A stretch of DNA of 30,480 nucleotides, taken from assembly GCA_000934455.1 (NCBI GenBank), contig KN889096.1, forward strand, positions 37,067 to 67,546, written 5' to 3'. The stretch comes from Apostichopus parvimensis (lineage: Eukaryota; Echinodermata; Holothuroidea; Aspidochirotida; Stichopodidae). The translations under genes were made by a program, and so were the position numbers. A model generated the notes under the pieces. That model was not told where the DNA came from, ran no database searches, and worked only from the letters and a program-made list of their open reading frames with translations. This document shows positions 19,301-28,492 of the stretch, piece by piece (the first letter of the stretch is position 1; the number at the start of each line of letters is the position of its first letter).

Positions 19301-21343
19301 TTTTCTACATAATATTAACAGATTTGTGGAATTTTCGGAATGGACATGGAATGGCGGGCTTCTTACCTGACGGTGGAAGACCCGGTCAGTATCGCGCTAG
19401 TCCAGTTGGCCATACGAAGTAAAGTATATCTGCTGGACATGATCGGTCTGAACGATACCGGCAGGCACGACGAGATCGCCGCCTTCTTTGCGAACGTGTT
19501 CGGCGACGAAAAGATCACCAAACTCGGATACGACATCAAGTCGGATTTGACCAAGCTGCAAGAGTCCTACCCGTATCTGAAACAGGCCATCGCGGACAGC
19601 CAGTCTTTCGTGGACTTGAAGACCACGCAGGCCAACGTGGAGCAGGTTTACCCGCTCTTGCTGAACATCGATAGGAACGATAAGAAAAGACCGTATCGCG
19701 GCTTGAACGAGTTCCTGCACTGCTGTCTGGGCGAGCCGCTGAACAAGGACGAACAAATGTCCGGCTGGGAGTTGAGGCCATTGAGGCTGGCACAGACCAA
19801 GTATGCAGGTATGGAAACCGAATGAAGAAGTCATCATCATATGCTTTCCCTCCCCCCTCACCCTCCCATACCCACAACACCGCCAAACAGAAAAAAGAAA
19901 ATATGATGATACTTCGAATGCTGTCAGGGCGCTTTCAGTAGTAGCCTTTTTAGTATCTCTATCAATGAAGCTGCTTTTGGGCAAGTCACTTGGCAATTCA
20001 CTGCTGCAATAATATTGTCTCCTCTGTCTTGCTGTTGTTGCTGTTGTTGTTATGTCAACCATAATACAAAAAAATCCTTTTCATCTAAGTTTTGTAGTTT
20101 AACTTTGTTAAACTCAACTTAGTCAGAAAAGGTTGGTTTTCCTTATATGGCAAAGAAGATTTGAGAATTTTATCTGTCCAATGTAAACATGATATTGATG
20201 GACTAGTCCCATGGCAAAATGCTGCACCTTTCTTTGACTTTTGTCCTTAAAGGCACCTGTAACTTGGTTGGACAGTTGCAGTGTAAACACTCTAAACCCC
20301 GTGGAAGATGCAACACCACCCCCACCACCTCCCCCACCCCCCTTCCCCCCCACACAATCCTCCCTCTCCATATTCCCCTCTCCCTGTTGTCACAGAGATG
20401 GAAATGAAAAAAAATTAATAAAGATTGCCGTAATGCTTTCACAAATTTTCTGCCCTTTGTGGAACCCTCTTCAAACTTTTGCTTTTCCATGTTTATAATG
20501 TCAATAAGTATTGTTTTTTTTCCAAAATACCATATTGATGTCTTTTCTCTTCCAGCCTTGGATGCATTTTGCCTACTGGAAATATACGACTATTTACAGG
20601 TCAACCTGAAAGAGCAAGAACCAAGCTCGGACGTACAGCAGATGTCACAAGCCCCGAAGAAGCCAGAAACGAAAAAGGAAAATGATTCTCCAACGAACAG
20701 TAAACCAGTCGAGGAAAATGGACCCGGAGAGGAAAATGAACCTGGAGAGGGAAATGGACCTCAGAAAAGTAGTGAACATAAAGAGGAAAGTACAACTCCT
20801 ATGGAAACTGATCAAGATAGACAGTCTGTTTCCTCGAATGAGAGGACAATTTCTGATGCGAAGGCAGTAGCCAATGAGCTGCAAGTAAACACCGAGGAAT
20901 GTGGAAGAATCGACAAGTCACCTGATCAATCACATGACAGTCCACCATCCGTGGAAGAGGAATTATCGATCGGACAAAATGAACAAAAGCCAGCTGTCGA
21001 AGTAACAGGAAATGAAGCAATCCAGGCCAACCAAGACAGTAAGGTACCCTCTTCAGTTTCAGTGAGTAATGACAATGTTGCTTTAGACAGGGAGAGTGGA
21101 GAAACTTTGGCCGAATTTAAGAAACCGATAGAAAACGTGGTCGAGGATAATCCATTACCTAGGCAACAAAGTTCAATCCACCAGCACGGGACCGATTACC
21201 CAGAAACAAATCCGAGCAAGGCAGAACAGAGGGAGGTTAATCAAGGAAGCATATCACCATGGCAACAAACAGTGTCACCCCCAAAACCAGTTGTTTCGGG
21301 TGCGCAGCACTCTGATGCCGTTGGACAAACTCAATCACAACAG
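10309..21343 (+). CDS. EXD3: EXD3/Mut-7-like 3'-5' exonuclease module (N-terminal part of a predicted EXD3-ALKBH3 fusion)
   Basis: Exons: 10309-10346 (tentative start exon), 10503-11160, 11578-11760, 12643-12696, 13441-13583, 15692-15872, 17120-17301, 18597-18708, 19322-19808 and 20556-21343. Phases agree throughout, giving residues 1-942. Order: RG-rich tail (27-80), QNTKQA heptads (99-131), helical Mut-7 N-terminal region (about 135-517), DEDDy exonuclease (518-695), acidic disordered linker (696-942). Catalytic motifs seen: Exo I D525-M-E527, Exo II LGYDIKSDL with D592, and Exo III Y678AALD682, so all key residues are present. Family knowledge: EXD3 is the animal homologue of C. elegans MUT-7, a DEDDy nuclease of RNA silencing; vertebrate EXD3 continues into a Mut7-C region that is absent here. 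The substrate in this animal is unknown. The last exon leads in frame into ALKBH3. If unspliced, the frame stops at 21392-21394. Confidence 0.85.
10503..11160 (+). CDS. RG-rich and QNTKQA-repeat exon plus start of the Mut-7 N-terminal region
   Basis: Read from codon 10504, this exon encodes about 20 RG dipeptides in GRG/SGRGRG repeats, built on an 18-base DNA repeat around 10595-10650. Five heptads of the type QNTKQA follow, from 21-base repeats at about 10755-10850. A helical, globular-looking segment (LLSPEDNNILQN to FFCSKDEK) ends at a GT donor. Two other frames are also open here and give E/G-rich or L/F-rich peptides; they arise from the repeat composition. The RG frame is chosen because it continues into the conserved exons. 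RGG/RG tails generally bind RNA and are arginine-methylated; that role is inferred. Confidence 0.75.
11161..11577 (+). other. Intron of the EXD3-ALKBH3 gene
   Basis: GTAACA donor and TTTCTCCAG acceptor with a strong pyrimidine tract. It joins EDLK-like exon ends in phase 0. No other feature is seen. Confidence 0.7.
11875..12290 (+). repeat. Degenerate ~51-base tandem repeat in an intron
   Basis: About seven units share CCTAATGAGAG, CCTTCCAAAGAGACAAATAG and TTTGT-CTGCAACGA. Starts are near 11880, 11985, 12038, 12090, 12163, 12213 and 12262. It lies in the intron 11761-12642, whose other notable feature is a poly-A run at 12412-12430. Confidence 0.65.
12886..12992 (+). mobile_element. tRNA-derived SINE, copy 1 (tRNA-Tyr-like head)
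   Basis: A box TAGCCTAGTGG at 12895-12905 and a perfect B box GGTTCGAATCC at 12938-12948. The anticodon-like loop is ATGTAAA (GTA if read as tRNA). The ends do not form a good acceptor stem, and the shared downstream body GTTTTTTCACT is repeated in copy 2, so this is a SINE head rather than a tRNA gene. Confidence 0.7.
13126..13232 (+). mobile_element. tRNA-derived SINE, copy 2 (decayed)
   Basis: Same order as copy 1, 241 bases downstream: CCATAGCCTAGTGG, GTGTCCACGTGTAAAGC, a decayed B box GGTTTGCATGA, GGTGGAGG, then AGTTTTTTCACTGTTCTGGATT. Copy 1 keeps the functional-looking B box; this one does not. Both lie in the intron before exon 13441-13583. Confidence 0.7.
13246..13329. repeat. AT-rich simple repeat
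   Basis: TATATAAATATA-type sequence of about 84 bases directly behind SINE copy 2, possibly its tail. Confidence 0.8.
13584..14589 (+). other. First part of a 2.1-kb intron
   Basis: The GTAAGT donor is at 13584. The minus frame at 13815-13606 and the plus frame at 13617-13802 are short, mutually overlapping and unsupported. Apart from the repeat element that follows, nothing is recognised. Confidence 0.5.
14590..15560 (+). repeat. Long copy of the same element with about five ~125-base internal units
   Basis: Units repeat GTAAACA-GATAT-AGAAGG, CTCATATTTGGT, TACCACATTGAGTACAAG-AGCCT, GGAGGTCAA-GTCATTT at about 14690, 14830, 14960, 15110 and 15230 with decay. The end (15450-15545) matches the start of the reverse copy at 290-185 almost base for base. 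It lies in the intron between exons 13441-13583 and 15692-15872. A degraded fragment of the unit also lies at about 26610-26660 and another, weaker, at about 18180-18300. Confidence 0.75.
15873..17119 (+). other. Intron with a large pyrimidine-rich minisatellite
   Basis: The intron runs from GTTAGT to TGGTACACAG. Its first 550 bases are unremarkable; the rest is the CATCCACCC array described separately. Confidence 0.7.
16420..17065 (+). repeat. CTTCATCCACCCT-type minisatellite
   Basis: About 645 bases of variable units around CTTCATCCACCC and CTTCATCAACCC, with longer-order repeats (CCATCGCCT-CCTTCAT around 16790, 16860, 16930 and 16985). Proline/serine-rich open frames over it come from the repeat and are not genes. 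Confidence 0.9.
17302..18596 (+). other. Intron of the EXD3-ALKBH3 gene
   Basis: GTTTGT donor and CTATTAG acceptor. It contains a CTACCCG/TACCCGAAT patch (17385-17430), a GC-richer patch with CCCCGGACACCGAG (17740-17800) leading into an A-rich stretch (17810-17910), and a decayed fragment of the GGAGGTCAA element near 18180-18300. No gene is recognised. Confidence 0.55.
18709..19321 (+). other. Intron before the exonuclease core exon
   Basis: GTATGT donor and ATTAACAG acceptor. The frame of exon 18597-18708 stays open for about 290 bases into the intron, but with no family resemblance. No repeat is recognised. Confidence 0.55.
19322..19808 (+). CDS. Exon carrying the DEDDy exonuclease core
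   Basis: This is the longest uninterrupted part of the nuclease domain. It begins ICGIFGMDMEW (Exo I) after an AACAG acceptor, contains KLGYDIKSDLTKL (Exo II), and ends in KYA with one base of the next codon, which completes YAALDAF (Exo III) in exon 20556-21343. Third positions are much richer in G and C than in neighbouring exons. The antisense strand stays open for 221 codons over it, a by-product of that composition. The domain assignment rests on the three motifs and the WELRPLR segment that precedes Exo III in this family. Confidence 0.92.
19809..20555 (+). other. Intron inside the exonuclease domain
   Basis: It splits the codon before the Exo III LD pair. It contains a GTTGTTGCTGTTGTTGTT run (about 20031-20050) and a C-rich patch (about 20315-20390, CACCACCCCCACCACC). 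No gene is seen. Confidence 0.7.
20556..21343 (+). CDS. Exon with Exo III motif and acidic disordered linker
   Basis: After ALDAFCLLEIYDYL, about 245 residues rich in E, Q, N, S, P and K follow, with a short degenerate repeat of the ENGPGEE/ENEPGEG type around 20720-20760 and no predicted fold or Mut7-C motif. The exon ends TCACAACAG|GTAATT in phase 0. Without splicing the frame adds only 16 residues before a TAA. The exon has no homology I recognise and probably works as a flexible tether. Confidence 0.8.
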
Positions 21344-22561
21344 GTAATTTTCAGATATATTTTGATTTACAATTTACGATGTATAGATCTTTAACAATGT
21401 GTTGTGGACCATACCATTATTTAAACAGGTGGAAAGACTGCTTTTTCATGAGGTTGGACTGTGCATGTAAAAATGGATCAGTTTGTTTCAAAAACTACTG
21501 GTAATGGATATATAGCATATATGGGAAAATGAAAATCTGTTGGAAGAAAACAATTTAATATTTATAAATTCAACTTTCACACCGCTGAACTGAAGAGTGT
21601 CTTTAAATTTTACCAAAGATACAGAAAGACATTTGGCTGTCTGGTTGAGTCAACATATATAAGTATAATATAAGTAAAATTTATATTGCGCATAATCAGC
21701 AAAGCTGCTCAAAGCGCTTTACAAATTGTAACCTAAAAACAAATAGTAACAAAAACCAAAATGTTAAATATGTAGAACCAATAAGGCAAAAAAAAAAAAA
21801 AATCCATCGTTATATCATCGTTATATCAGACGGTACACATCAACTCACAGAGGCTAAGAGCACAAATGCTCTTGTAACGCTGATATTCACTTTGCTGCGG
21901 TTTTATCCTTCCTTTAGATCCACAAATTTTGATTGACTACTTGGAATCTTGGATTCCATCAGAATAAAAAAGTTATACAGTTTGTAAACATAGAGAAATT
22001 TCTGTAACATTGTGCTTGAATTAACGTTTATCATATCCATTCTGGTAAATTTGTGGGAAAAAAAATTGATGATTGTGCTTCAACATACAAAGCTGATGTT
22101 GCCTTCGTACTATAAACATATGAACCGTTTCGCTAAGAAAGTGTTTTCTAAAGTTGCGGTCGAAAAATGATGTGTGGTATTCGCGTTTTGCGTAGAAAAA
22201 ATTTATAATAATAATATGAAAGTGAGGAAATTTTATACTGTACTCATCTGGTGTTTAAAGCTATGAATGTGCCACCATTTGTTATGGTTTCTTCAAAAGA
22301 GAGGAGGGAGGTGGTAAGGGGGGAGGGAGGAGTGTTGGATGGGGGGCGGGACACCCCTTAGACCACCACCCTCAGGATGCAGTGTACCACTTGTCAACCA
22401 AAGAAATATATGGCTTCCCTAACTGAGAGATTGCTATTGCCAACATTTTTAGCACTTGTAAATTTCCGGGCCAGGACAAATTTTTGAAATAGTTCACAAT
22501 TTGTAGCAAAATTTGAAGGTTAAATTATGAAAGCTCAGAGCATCTTCGTCCTTTCCAACAG
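21344..22561 (+). other. Fusion-junction intron between the EXD3 and ALKBH3 modules
   Basis: CAG|GTAATT donor and TTTCCAACAG|CAC acceptor, phase 0 on both sides. Inside are AATAAA at 21963-21968, a repeat tail on the minus strand at about 21660-21740, and a G-rich patch (22296-22360). No conserved ORF or clear promoter for a separate ALKBH3 gene was found. Confidence 0.7.
21660..21740 (-). mobile_element. Repeat tail of the GCGCTTTGAGCA type, minus strand
   Basis: The minus strand reads TTTGTAAAGCGCTTTGAGCAG, then ATTATGCGCAATATAAATTTTA. This resembles the tail at 24843-24900 and the common 3' ends of animal non-LTR elements and their SINEs. Confidence 0.5.
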
Positions 22562-25500
22562 CACGCGGAGAAGAGACGTCGTAATCGACTTCAGGGATCC
22601 GGTGCTCTCAGTGGTCTGAGAAAACCCGGGAAGCGACCGCAGAGGAGCTTGTCAACAGCAGTAAACACATCTCAAAAGGCCTCAGATATGTCCCACGACC
22701 CCTCGACAGAAGCAGGAAGTTTGGAGAATACTCGGTTACCAAGCCAACCGTCAAGCCAGTCTTTTGTTTTCGAGGAGGTTACGGTGGAGGCACCGATCAA
22801 AGAGACCGTTCATCTCTTAGAGTAAGCAGACGAACCGTTTACTCATATTTTTAGCCTCTGAAGAAGATCCTGCTAGGATCGAAACGTCAGGCCAACTTAC
22901 TTTTACACATTCTATTACACAGGCTCTCTAGTGGATAAGCAGTTTGCTAACAGTTTTATTTTATTTTACTAATATTTTATTTAGAAGTATCTTGCACAAT
23001 GGTCGTAAGAATATATTGGAAACAGTGGATCCCTAAAAACAAGGTTATGGGGTCATGACCTATCTTTCAGTAAATATCAGTGTTTTTGTAAAGCTTTTAT
23101 TTACTCTTTAAAAATACCTGTGTGAGTGAGTAAATCATTTCGTTGTTTCTTCTCTTGCAGCGGGACTAAGTTTCTGAAATGCCCTCCATTTCTATTTGCT
23201 TAAATAGTTTCCTGTCTTTCGTTTGTATTTCAGAGAACATGGTAAACACATTCTGAGCAGAACAAATGCAGGAGAATCATGGTATGAGTTTCGTTAAATA
23301 CTAATTGTGCTTTTTGTACTTTGTTTGTAGTTTTATATCAAGTAGTTTTTATAAGACTGTAGTCAGTGAAAATAGCAACTTTCTTTCAATCGATGTTGAT
23401 AAAAAAATGACTTGAAGGCAAAATGTTGTTTTGAGCAGTTTCCATAGATTATTGAAAAACAACTGATATCCGCTATATTAGACCGCTAAGTCAGTACAAA
23501 AGTAACTACAAAATGTTATTAAGAAAACTTAAGACCTCAACTGTGGTCTCAATTGACATGTGTACGATGAATTTATACTGAATATTTGTCTAATACAAAT
23601 TATGTTAGATATCACCCTGGTGAAGTGGTTTTCTTGGTAAGGAACTAAAATTTCCCATAAATAATGCAGTTTTCTAATAGCTTGAGTATTTGGGTTGCAT
23701 TCCAAGTAATGAGAGAAACAGCCCCCCCTTTTTTTTTTAAATCACATTTTTCTGTTAATGTTAAATTTTTCATATAGTGTAAAAATGTAGGAGAGGGTAG
23801 GAGAGAGTAGTTTGATCAATTTCAATGTTCTTAAATGAGATTAGGATGAGGATATTATAAGTGAAAGTTAAATTGTCAGAAAATAGATAAATGATTGCTA
23901 TATAAAATGCACTTTTCAGCAACTGTTTAATGTCATGTTACAAAATTTCCAACAATTTTAACAAACCATAAACATTGCAATACATTCAATTAAAAATTAA
24001 AGTTACTGTGTTATTTTCCGATGTTAAATGTGTGTCTTTTTAAGGGCTGAAATACATATTTCCAATTTCTTATTTTCAGGGTGATGTTTGTTCCAAATTT
24101 CCTACAAGAAGATGAATCAAATGTCTCCTTTAAACGATTGATTAAAGAACTGAATTGGCAACAAAGGGAAAATACCACCGGAGATGGTAACTCGCTATAA
24201 CAATCCCTTTCTACCTTCTTCAATTTTTCTCACATTCCTAACACATGAGAATTTTTCTTCTTATACCTATGAGATGCTACAGAGTAAAAAAAAAAACCAT
24301 AGTATAAATTCAATACATTGCATACTATGTGAAAGTGCCATTTTTGTCATTAAGAAACACTTCTTTCTTTTGTCATGAAAATGCTACAATAAAAACCATC
24401 AAACAAGAAGAAAAATATTTCACCTCCTTATGGAATTATGATATCCTACATTTAATAAAATGATATTCCTTACTAAGACTTGACTGTGGTACTTCTAACG
24501 TAGAAAATCTCCCATTTGGTGCTGTAGAGGCAGGCTTGGCCTCCACCCTCCTCTGCCGCCCCCCCCCTCCTCTCCCATCCTCTCCCTTCCTACCCCATGA
24601 CATAAGATAAAGATGTTGGGTTTATCTTCTTTAAGCTTTGTGCCCTGTGAATGGTTCCTCACTCCTTAAAATGCTGTTTAGACGGTGCCAGAGTGAATTT
24701 GGGGATTTGTGACCGAATGAAAACAACTACTAAAGTAAAAATGAAGATTTATGAAATTCGCTGCCAGTCCCATCTGCCGGAAATTGATTCACAATTCAAA
24801 CGTGCTATTAAAACTTACTTATTTTCTAAATGCTACACACATCTGTAAAGCGCATTGAGCAACCTTTAGGTTGGATTCTGTGCTATATAAGACTAATTAT
24901 TATTATTATTATTACTATTATTATTACTATTATTATTATGATGTCTTTTCTGTTTTGCCACTTCATCTTACAGGTGAGATGTATACAGAACCAAGAATGT
25001 CTCTCTGGTTTGGGGAGTTTCCATACACCTATTCAAGGGTCTCATGGAATCTCAATAAAGAGGTACAGAAATAAAGCAAAGTTTTTTTTTTTTTGCAGGG
25101 AAGGTTTGGGTCTTCATTGTTACCAAATCTACCCTGTATCAAGAATAGCTTTGTTTGATAGATTAATATATTTGCTTTGTTGAAGGGAAATAAATAATGA
25201 CCTATTCTCCTTCCTTGTTTGGTTTCAGTGGCATGAACAGGTTGCTTCCCTGAAGGCAAAAATTGAGGTCAACTTTGATCACAAGTACAATTCAGTCTTG
25301 TGCAACTTGTACCGTGACGGCCATGACAGCATAGCGTGGCACAGCGACGATGAATATGGACTTGGCAAAGAGCCAAATATAGCATCTTTGTCGCTAGGGG
25401 ACACCAGATACTTTGAAATGATGACAAAGAAACATGCGGTGAGTTTCTTTCAGTAAATAAAAGGTCACGATAAGGAGACATATGTTGACACATTTAGAAT

Positions 25501-26835
25501 TGTGCACACAGATATTGACATATATGTCCACATATGTAGATAAACATAGGCAGAAGTTTATCAATTTGTGTATAATCGATCAACAGCGTGTACATGTCGT
25601 GTTACAGGCAGGAAACGTGTTTCATACATGCACCACATATCTATTTACATTATTGACACATCTTTTAGAACACAGAGGTATCTTCAAACCATGACAATAT
25701 TTCGGGGAGCCTTCCGTCATTCCAACGATTGGTTTTCTGTTCGATCAATAACAGGTGACGATAATATTTTGTTATTCTGGTAAGCTAACTTCTAAAGAGT
25801 AGAATTATTTTGCATTTTTTGCAGCTCGAAGAGAAAGACAAGTACCTACCTTTCGGAAGTAAATTGAAGATACCACTGAGTCACGGTAGCCTTCTAATTA
25901 TGGGTGGAGCAACACAACATGATTGGTTGGTGAGTACAATAAGAAATCTTTACAGTATAAATTTTGTGTAAAAGTAAGTTGGCCTGACGGTTCGATCCTG
26001 GCAGGATCTTCTTCAGAGGCTGAATGACAAGTAACAGTAACAGAAGGGACAAAAACATGCACAGAATACAGACAGGTTAATGAGCAGAGTGAACACAAAG
26101 AGATAGATGTAAGGGGAGTAGTAGACAAGGGATGGAGAGAAGAAAGAAACCAACAGGGGAAGAGGAGAGGTAGGATATAAACTGCAGAGGGACAAAACTT
26201 TTTTAGTACCCTTGTCTTCAAAAGTACATTCTGGTAGAACTTCATACGTAAAGGCTCAGTCTGTATCTTGTCATACAAACACACAAAATGATATGTTACC
26301 TGATGGCCTCAAACCATCTATTTCATTTTTGACAATTTCCCCATCAATCATGTTGTCAAGATGAGGTCAATTTTTTCCCCCTTCAGATTTTAGCCCTATT
26401 CCAATCACTCTATAGTTTTTGTTGTTGTTGTAAATATTAACATGGACACAGGCTATGTGATTGATTGCTACTTAAATATTTGAACAGAAGACGGCAACTT
26501 TGTCAATCCGGTGAGGAATATATTCGGTGTTTATAACTGAAACACAACATGCACTTTTAAGTTTGTAGATCTCCAAATAGTGAATACAAAGGACACAACT
26601 ATAATTTTGTTTTGGTGGAGGTCAATAGGTCATATGGGATCAATTAGAGGTCCTCCGAGAACCGCTAAAAAAATAATAACAATGAAGTTGTACGTTGGTT
26701 AATAATCATTCTCGTTCTATATATTTTCTCTTATGACAGCATCAAGTCCCGAAGGAGTATCACGATAAAGGAACTCGAGTCAACCTAACATATAGATGGA
26801 TAATTCCTGATAACAGAGACCATCAAGCGAAATAG
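22562..26835 (+). CDS. ALKBH3: ALKBH3-type AlkB dioxygenase module (C-terminal part of the predicted fusion)
   Basis: Exons: 22562-22821, 23234-23281, 24080-24186, 24974-25062, 25229-25438, 25825-25929 and 26740-26835, stop TAG. Phases agree, giving 304 codons (residues 943-1246 of the fusion), against about 286 aa for human ALKBH3. Known role: ALKBH3 is an Fe(II)/2-oxoglutarate dioxygenase that removes 1-methyladenine and 3-methylcytosine from single-stranded DNA and RNA. Seen here: an N-terminal AEKRRRNRLQG segment as in vertebrate ALKBH3; SLWFGEFPYTYSRVSW; NLYRDGHDSIAWHSD with iron ligands H1148 and D1150; distal histidine H1216 in HQVPKEYH; and RVNLTYR with the 2-oxoglutarate-binding arginines. 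All catalytic residues are intact. No in-frame ATG precedes EKRRR in its exon, so the start must come from an upstream exon. The first internal Met (about 22688) would lose that motif. Confidence 0.93.
22850..22960 (+). repeat. Dispersed repeat with GATCCTGCTAGGATC hairpin, copy 1
   Basis: It contains CTCTGAAGAAGATCCTGC, TAGGATCGAAACGTCAGG and CCAACTTACTTTTACACA. The GATCCT/AGGATC arms form a short hairpin. It starts about 30 bases after the donor of exon 22562-22821. A reverse copy lies at 25965-26028. Confidence 0.75.
22961..24079 (+). other. Introns flanking the small exon 23234-23281
   Basis: AT-rich. No features are seen besides the 48-base exon, which has consensus borders (TATTTCAG and GTATGA) and joins EHGKHILSRT to the AlkB exon. 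Confidence 0.6.
24690..24941 (+). mobile_element. 3' end of a non-LTR retrotransposon or its SINE, with TTA-repeat tail
   Basis: The frame encodes a segment like the extreme C-terminus of RT proteins (FKRAIKTYLFSK), then a stop, then AAAGCGCATTGAGCAACCTT-AGGTTGGATTCTG-GCTATATAAGA and a TTATTATTA tail (24893-24941). This order is typical of 5'-truncated CR1/L2/RTE-like copies. It lies in the intron 24187-24973, whose tail ends 33 bases before an AlkB exon. Confidence 0.65.
25439..25824 (+). other. Intron between AlkB exons
   Basis: GTGAGT donor and TTTGCAG acceptor. Overlapping short frames in it have no family resemblance. Confidence 0.7.
25965..26028 (-). repeat. Dispersed repeat with GATCCTGCCAGGATC hairpin, copy 2, reverse orientation
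   Basis: On the minus strand about 62 bases match copy 1 (22853-22914) with about two differences. It lies in the intron 25930-26739. Confidence 0.8.
26029..26739 (+). other. Last intron of the ALKBH3 module
   Basis: It contains a purine-rich patch (26100-26180) and a fragment of the GGAGGTCAA element (about 26610-26660). The acceptor is TTATGACAG. No gene is seen. Confidence 0.6.
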
Positions 26836-27213
26836 TCATGTTTCATATTTTTTTTATCTCTATCCATGGCCATTCCTGTTCAGGGACCTTTTTTTACTTT
26901 ATCTGTGAGGACAGTCATGGAGGGGAGGGGAGAGGGGCTGCAGAGGTGGGTATTGTGGGTAATGAGGTCAATTGTTTGAGTGACATTTTGCTGTAAATTT
27001 TAAAATAATCACTGTTGTAATTTAGTAAATGCCAGTCAAATTTAACGAAGGATGGATTAAATGAAAGAAAATGGTCTTCTGTAAAGTTAAACAGTTTCCT
27101 TACTTTTAAAGGGATTGCCCTTTTGACGAGAATCTGTTTTCTATTTTTATAATTTTTTTTTTATCGTTTAATCTTTTTATTTAGTTGTTTGTTTTCCTGC
27201 TAGAATATGATAT
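26836..27213 (+). other. Probable 3' untranslated region
   Basis: It follows the TAG stop. ATTAAA at 27056-27061 is the nearest polyadenylation-like signal. A G-rich patch lies at about 26918-26955. No AATAAA was found nearby. Confidence 0.4.
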
Positions 27214-27429
27214 ATGACATACAGTTATAAGTTTGATGTAATGTTCTTGAACTCAACATTCTTGATTCAGTTCACAATGCAAGTAGAATCCCAGGTCCAA
27301 TCTCTTGAAAGATGGGAGGAAGAATCAAGTTATCCAAAGCTGGACTTTGTGCATAATCAGCAAATTTCACTTTTGCAAGACTTCATGAAAACATTTCAAT
27401 ATAGCACTGAAGTCACAAGTGATATTTAA
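27214..27429 (+). other. Small ORF of uncertain status (71 codons)
   Basis: It follows the ALKBH3 stop by about 380 bases. The second half (QVQSLERWEEESSYPKLDF onward) has a protein-like composition, and TTGATTCAG at about 27259-27267 could be an acceptor, so it might be an alternative last exon. No homology is recognised; chance is equally likely. Confidence 0.2.
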
Positions 27430-28492
27430 GCTGGATGGTGAGACAATTTTTGATGTGTCACAGGCTGTTCTTGTGATGTGTTTTTTCCCCACTTAGTTGT
27501 GTATTAAATACCAGTAGATTTTTTAGAACAGAGCATTATTCAAGAGTTTTCTTTTATATTTTATGTATAGTACAACATTCTGAAATACTAAGTTCCTTCC
27601 TCTGTTACGGATGTTTTATCAGTTAGCTGGATAATAGCTTACATGTATTGGACTGGGGGAAGTTTGGGTCGCAACTCTGAAACACGACCTTGTAAGACGT
27701 CATGAAAAAACCAAAGGGAAATGGAAAACACGTCCGTAGAGTATATAATCACAGAACCAAACCCCCGTGCGGTTTTGAGACGGATTGAGTCCCTGGGGAA
27801 GAATTTAGTGAGTACACTCTGCATAAAAATTTTTTCGAGGTTTGTGCATCTTGCGTTTCACAAAGTCGGAAGGATGAAACGACTAAATTAAGGTTCTTGT
27901 TCGAAAACCACTTTCAAATTTTGTAGCAGTTTGTCCATATGTATAGCACTTTGTCGTGGGATACATTGAATTATGTATGCCAGGTGCACGACAGTCAGGT
28001 TTAGCTCAACTGAAGAAAACTGGTGGACCATTATCTTCAATAACGTAAGACACCCAGTGGGCAAAAAGCTGCCTACAGCCGGTATACTGCCCTCTGTTAC
28101 ATTCTCTGCAGCAGCTGCCCACATGGGTTTTTCTGAATCCTGTTAATGATTACTGCAAAACTTTATAGTTAAGAAGCATGAAATATGTAGATTGTTGGGA
28201 GATTCAGTATTGGCCTAGGCCATCTTGTGATAGGTAATTGCAACATAACAGATGGGCCATTGTGCATTTAGAAATTTCTGGTCTTTTAGTACGTCATATA
28301 ATATATATATATATATATATCTATATATATATATATGTAATAATAAACACATATATAGTTATGTAGGGATTTTCATCAAAGAATAGCTCACCAAAAAAAT
28401 TTAAAATTAAAAGAGGGAAAATATTAGATATTAAAAGTAACAAAGGGTTCAAGGTAAAATCAGAAAACTAAATAACATGAAGTTAATGAAAG
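27430..28492. other. Intergenic sequence with an AT microsatellite
   Basis: TA repeats occupy 28296-28336. The rest is AT-rich and unremarkable. No conserved ORF is seen. Confidence 0.55.

Noticed and set aside
19397..20062. 221-codon minus-strand ORF
   Set aside because: It lies antisense over the exonuclease core exon. Its openness follows from the GC-rich third positions of the real exon, and the protein resembles nothing known.
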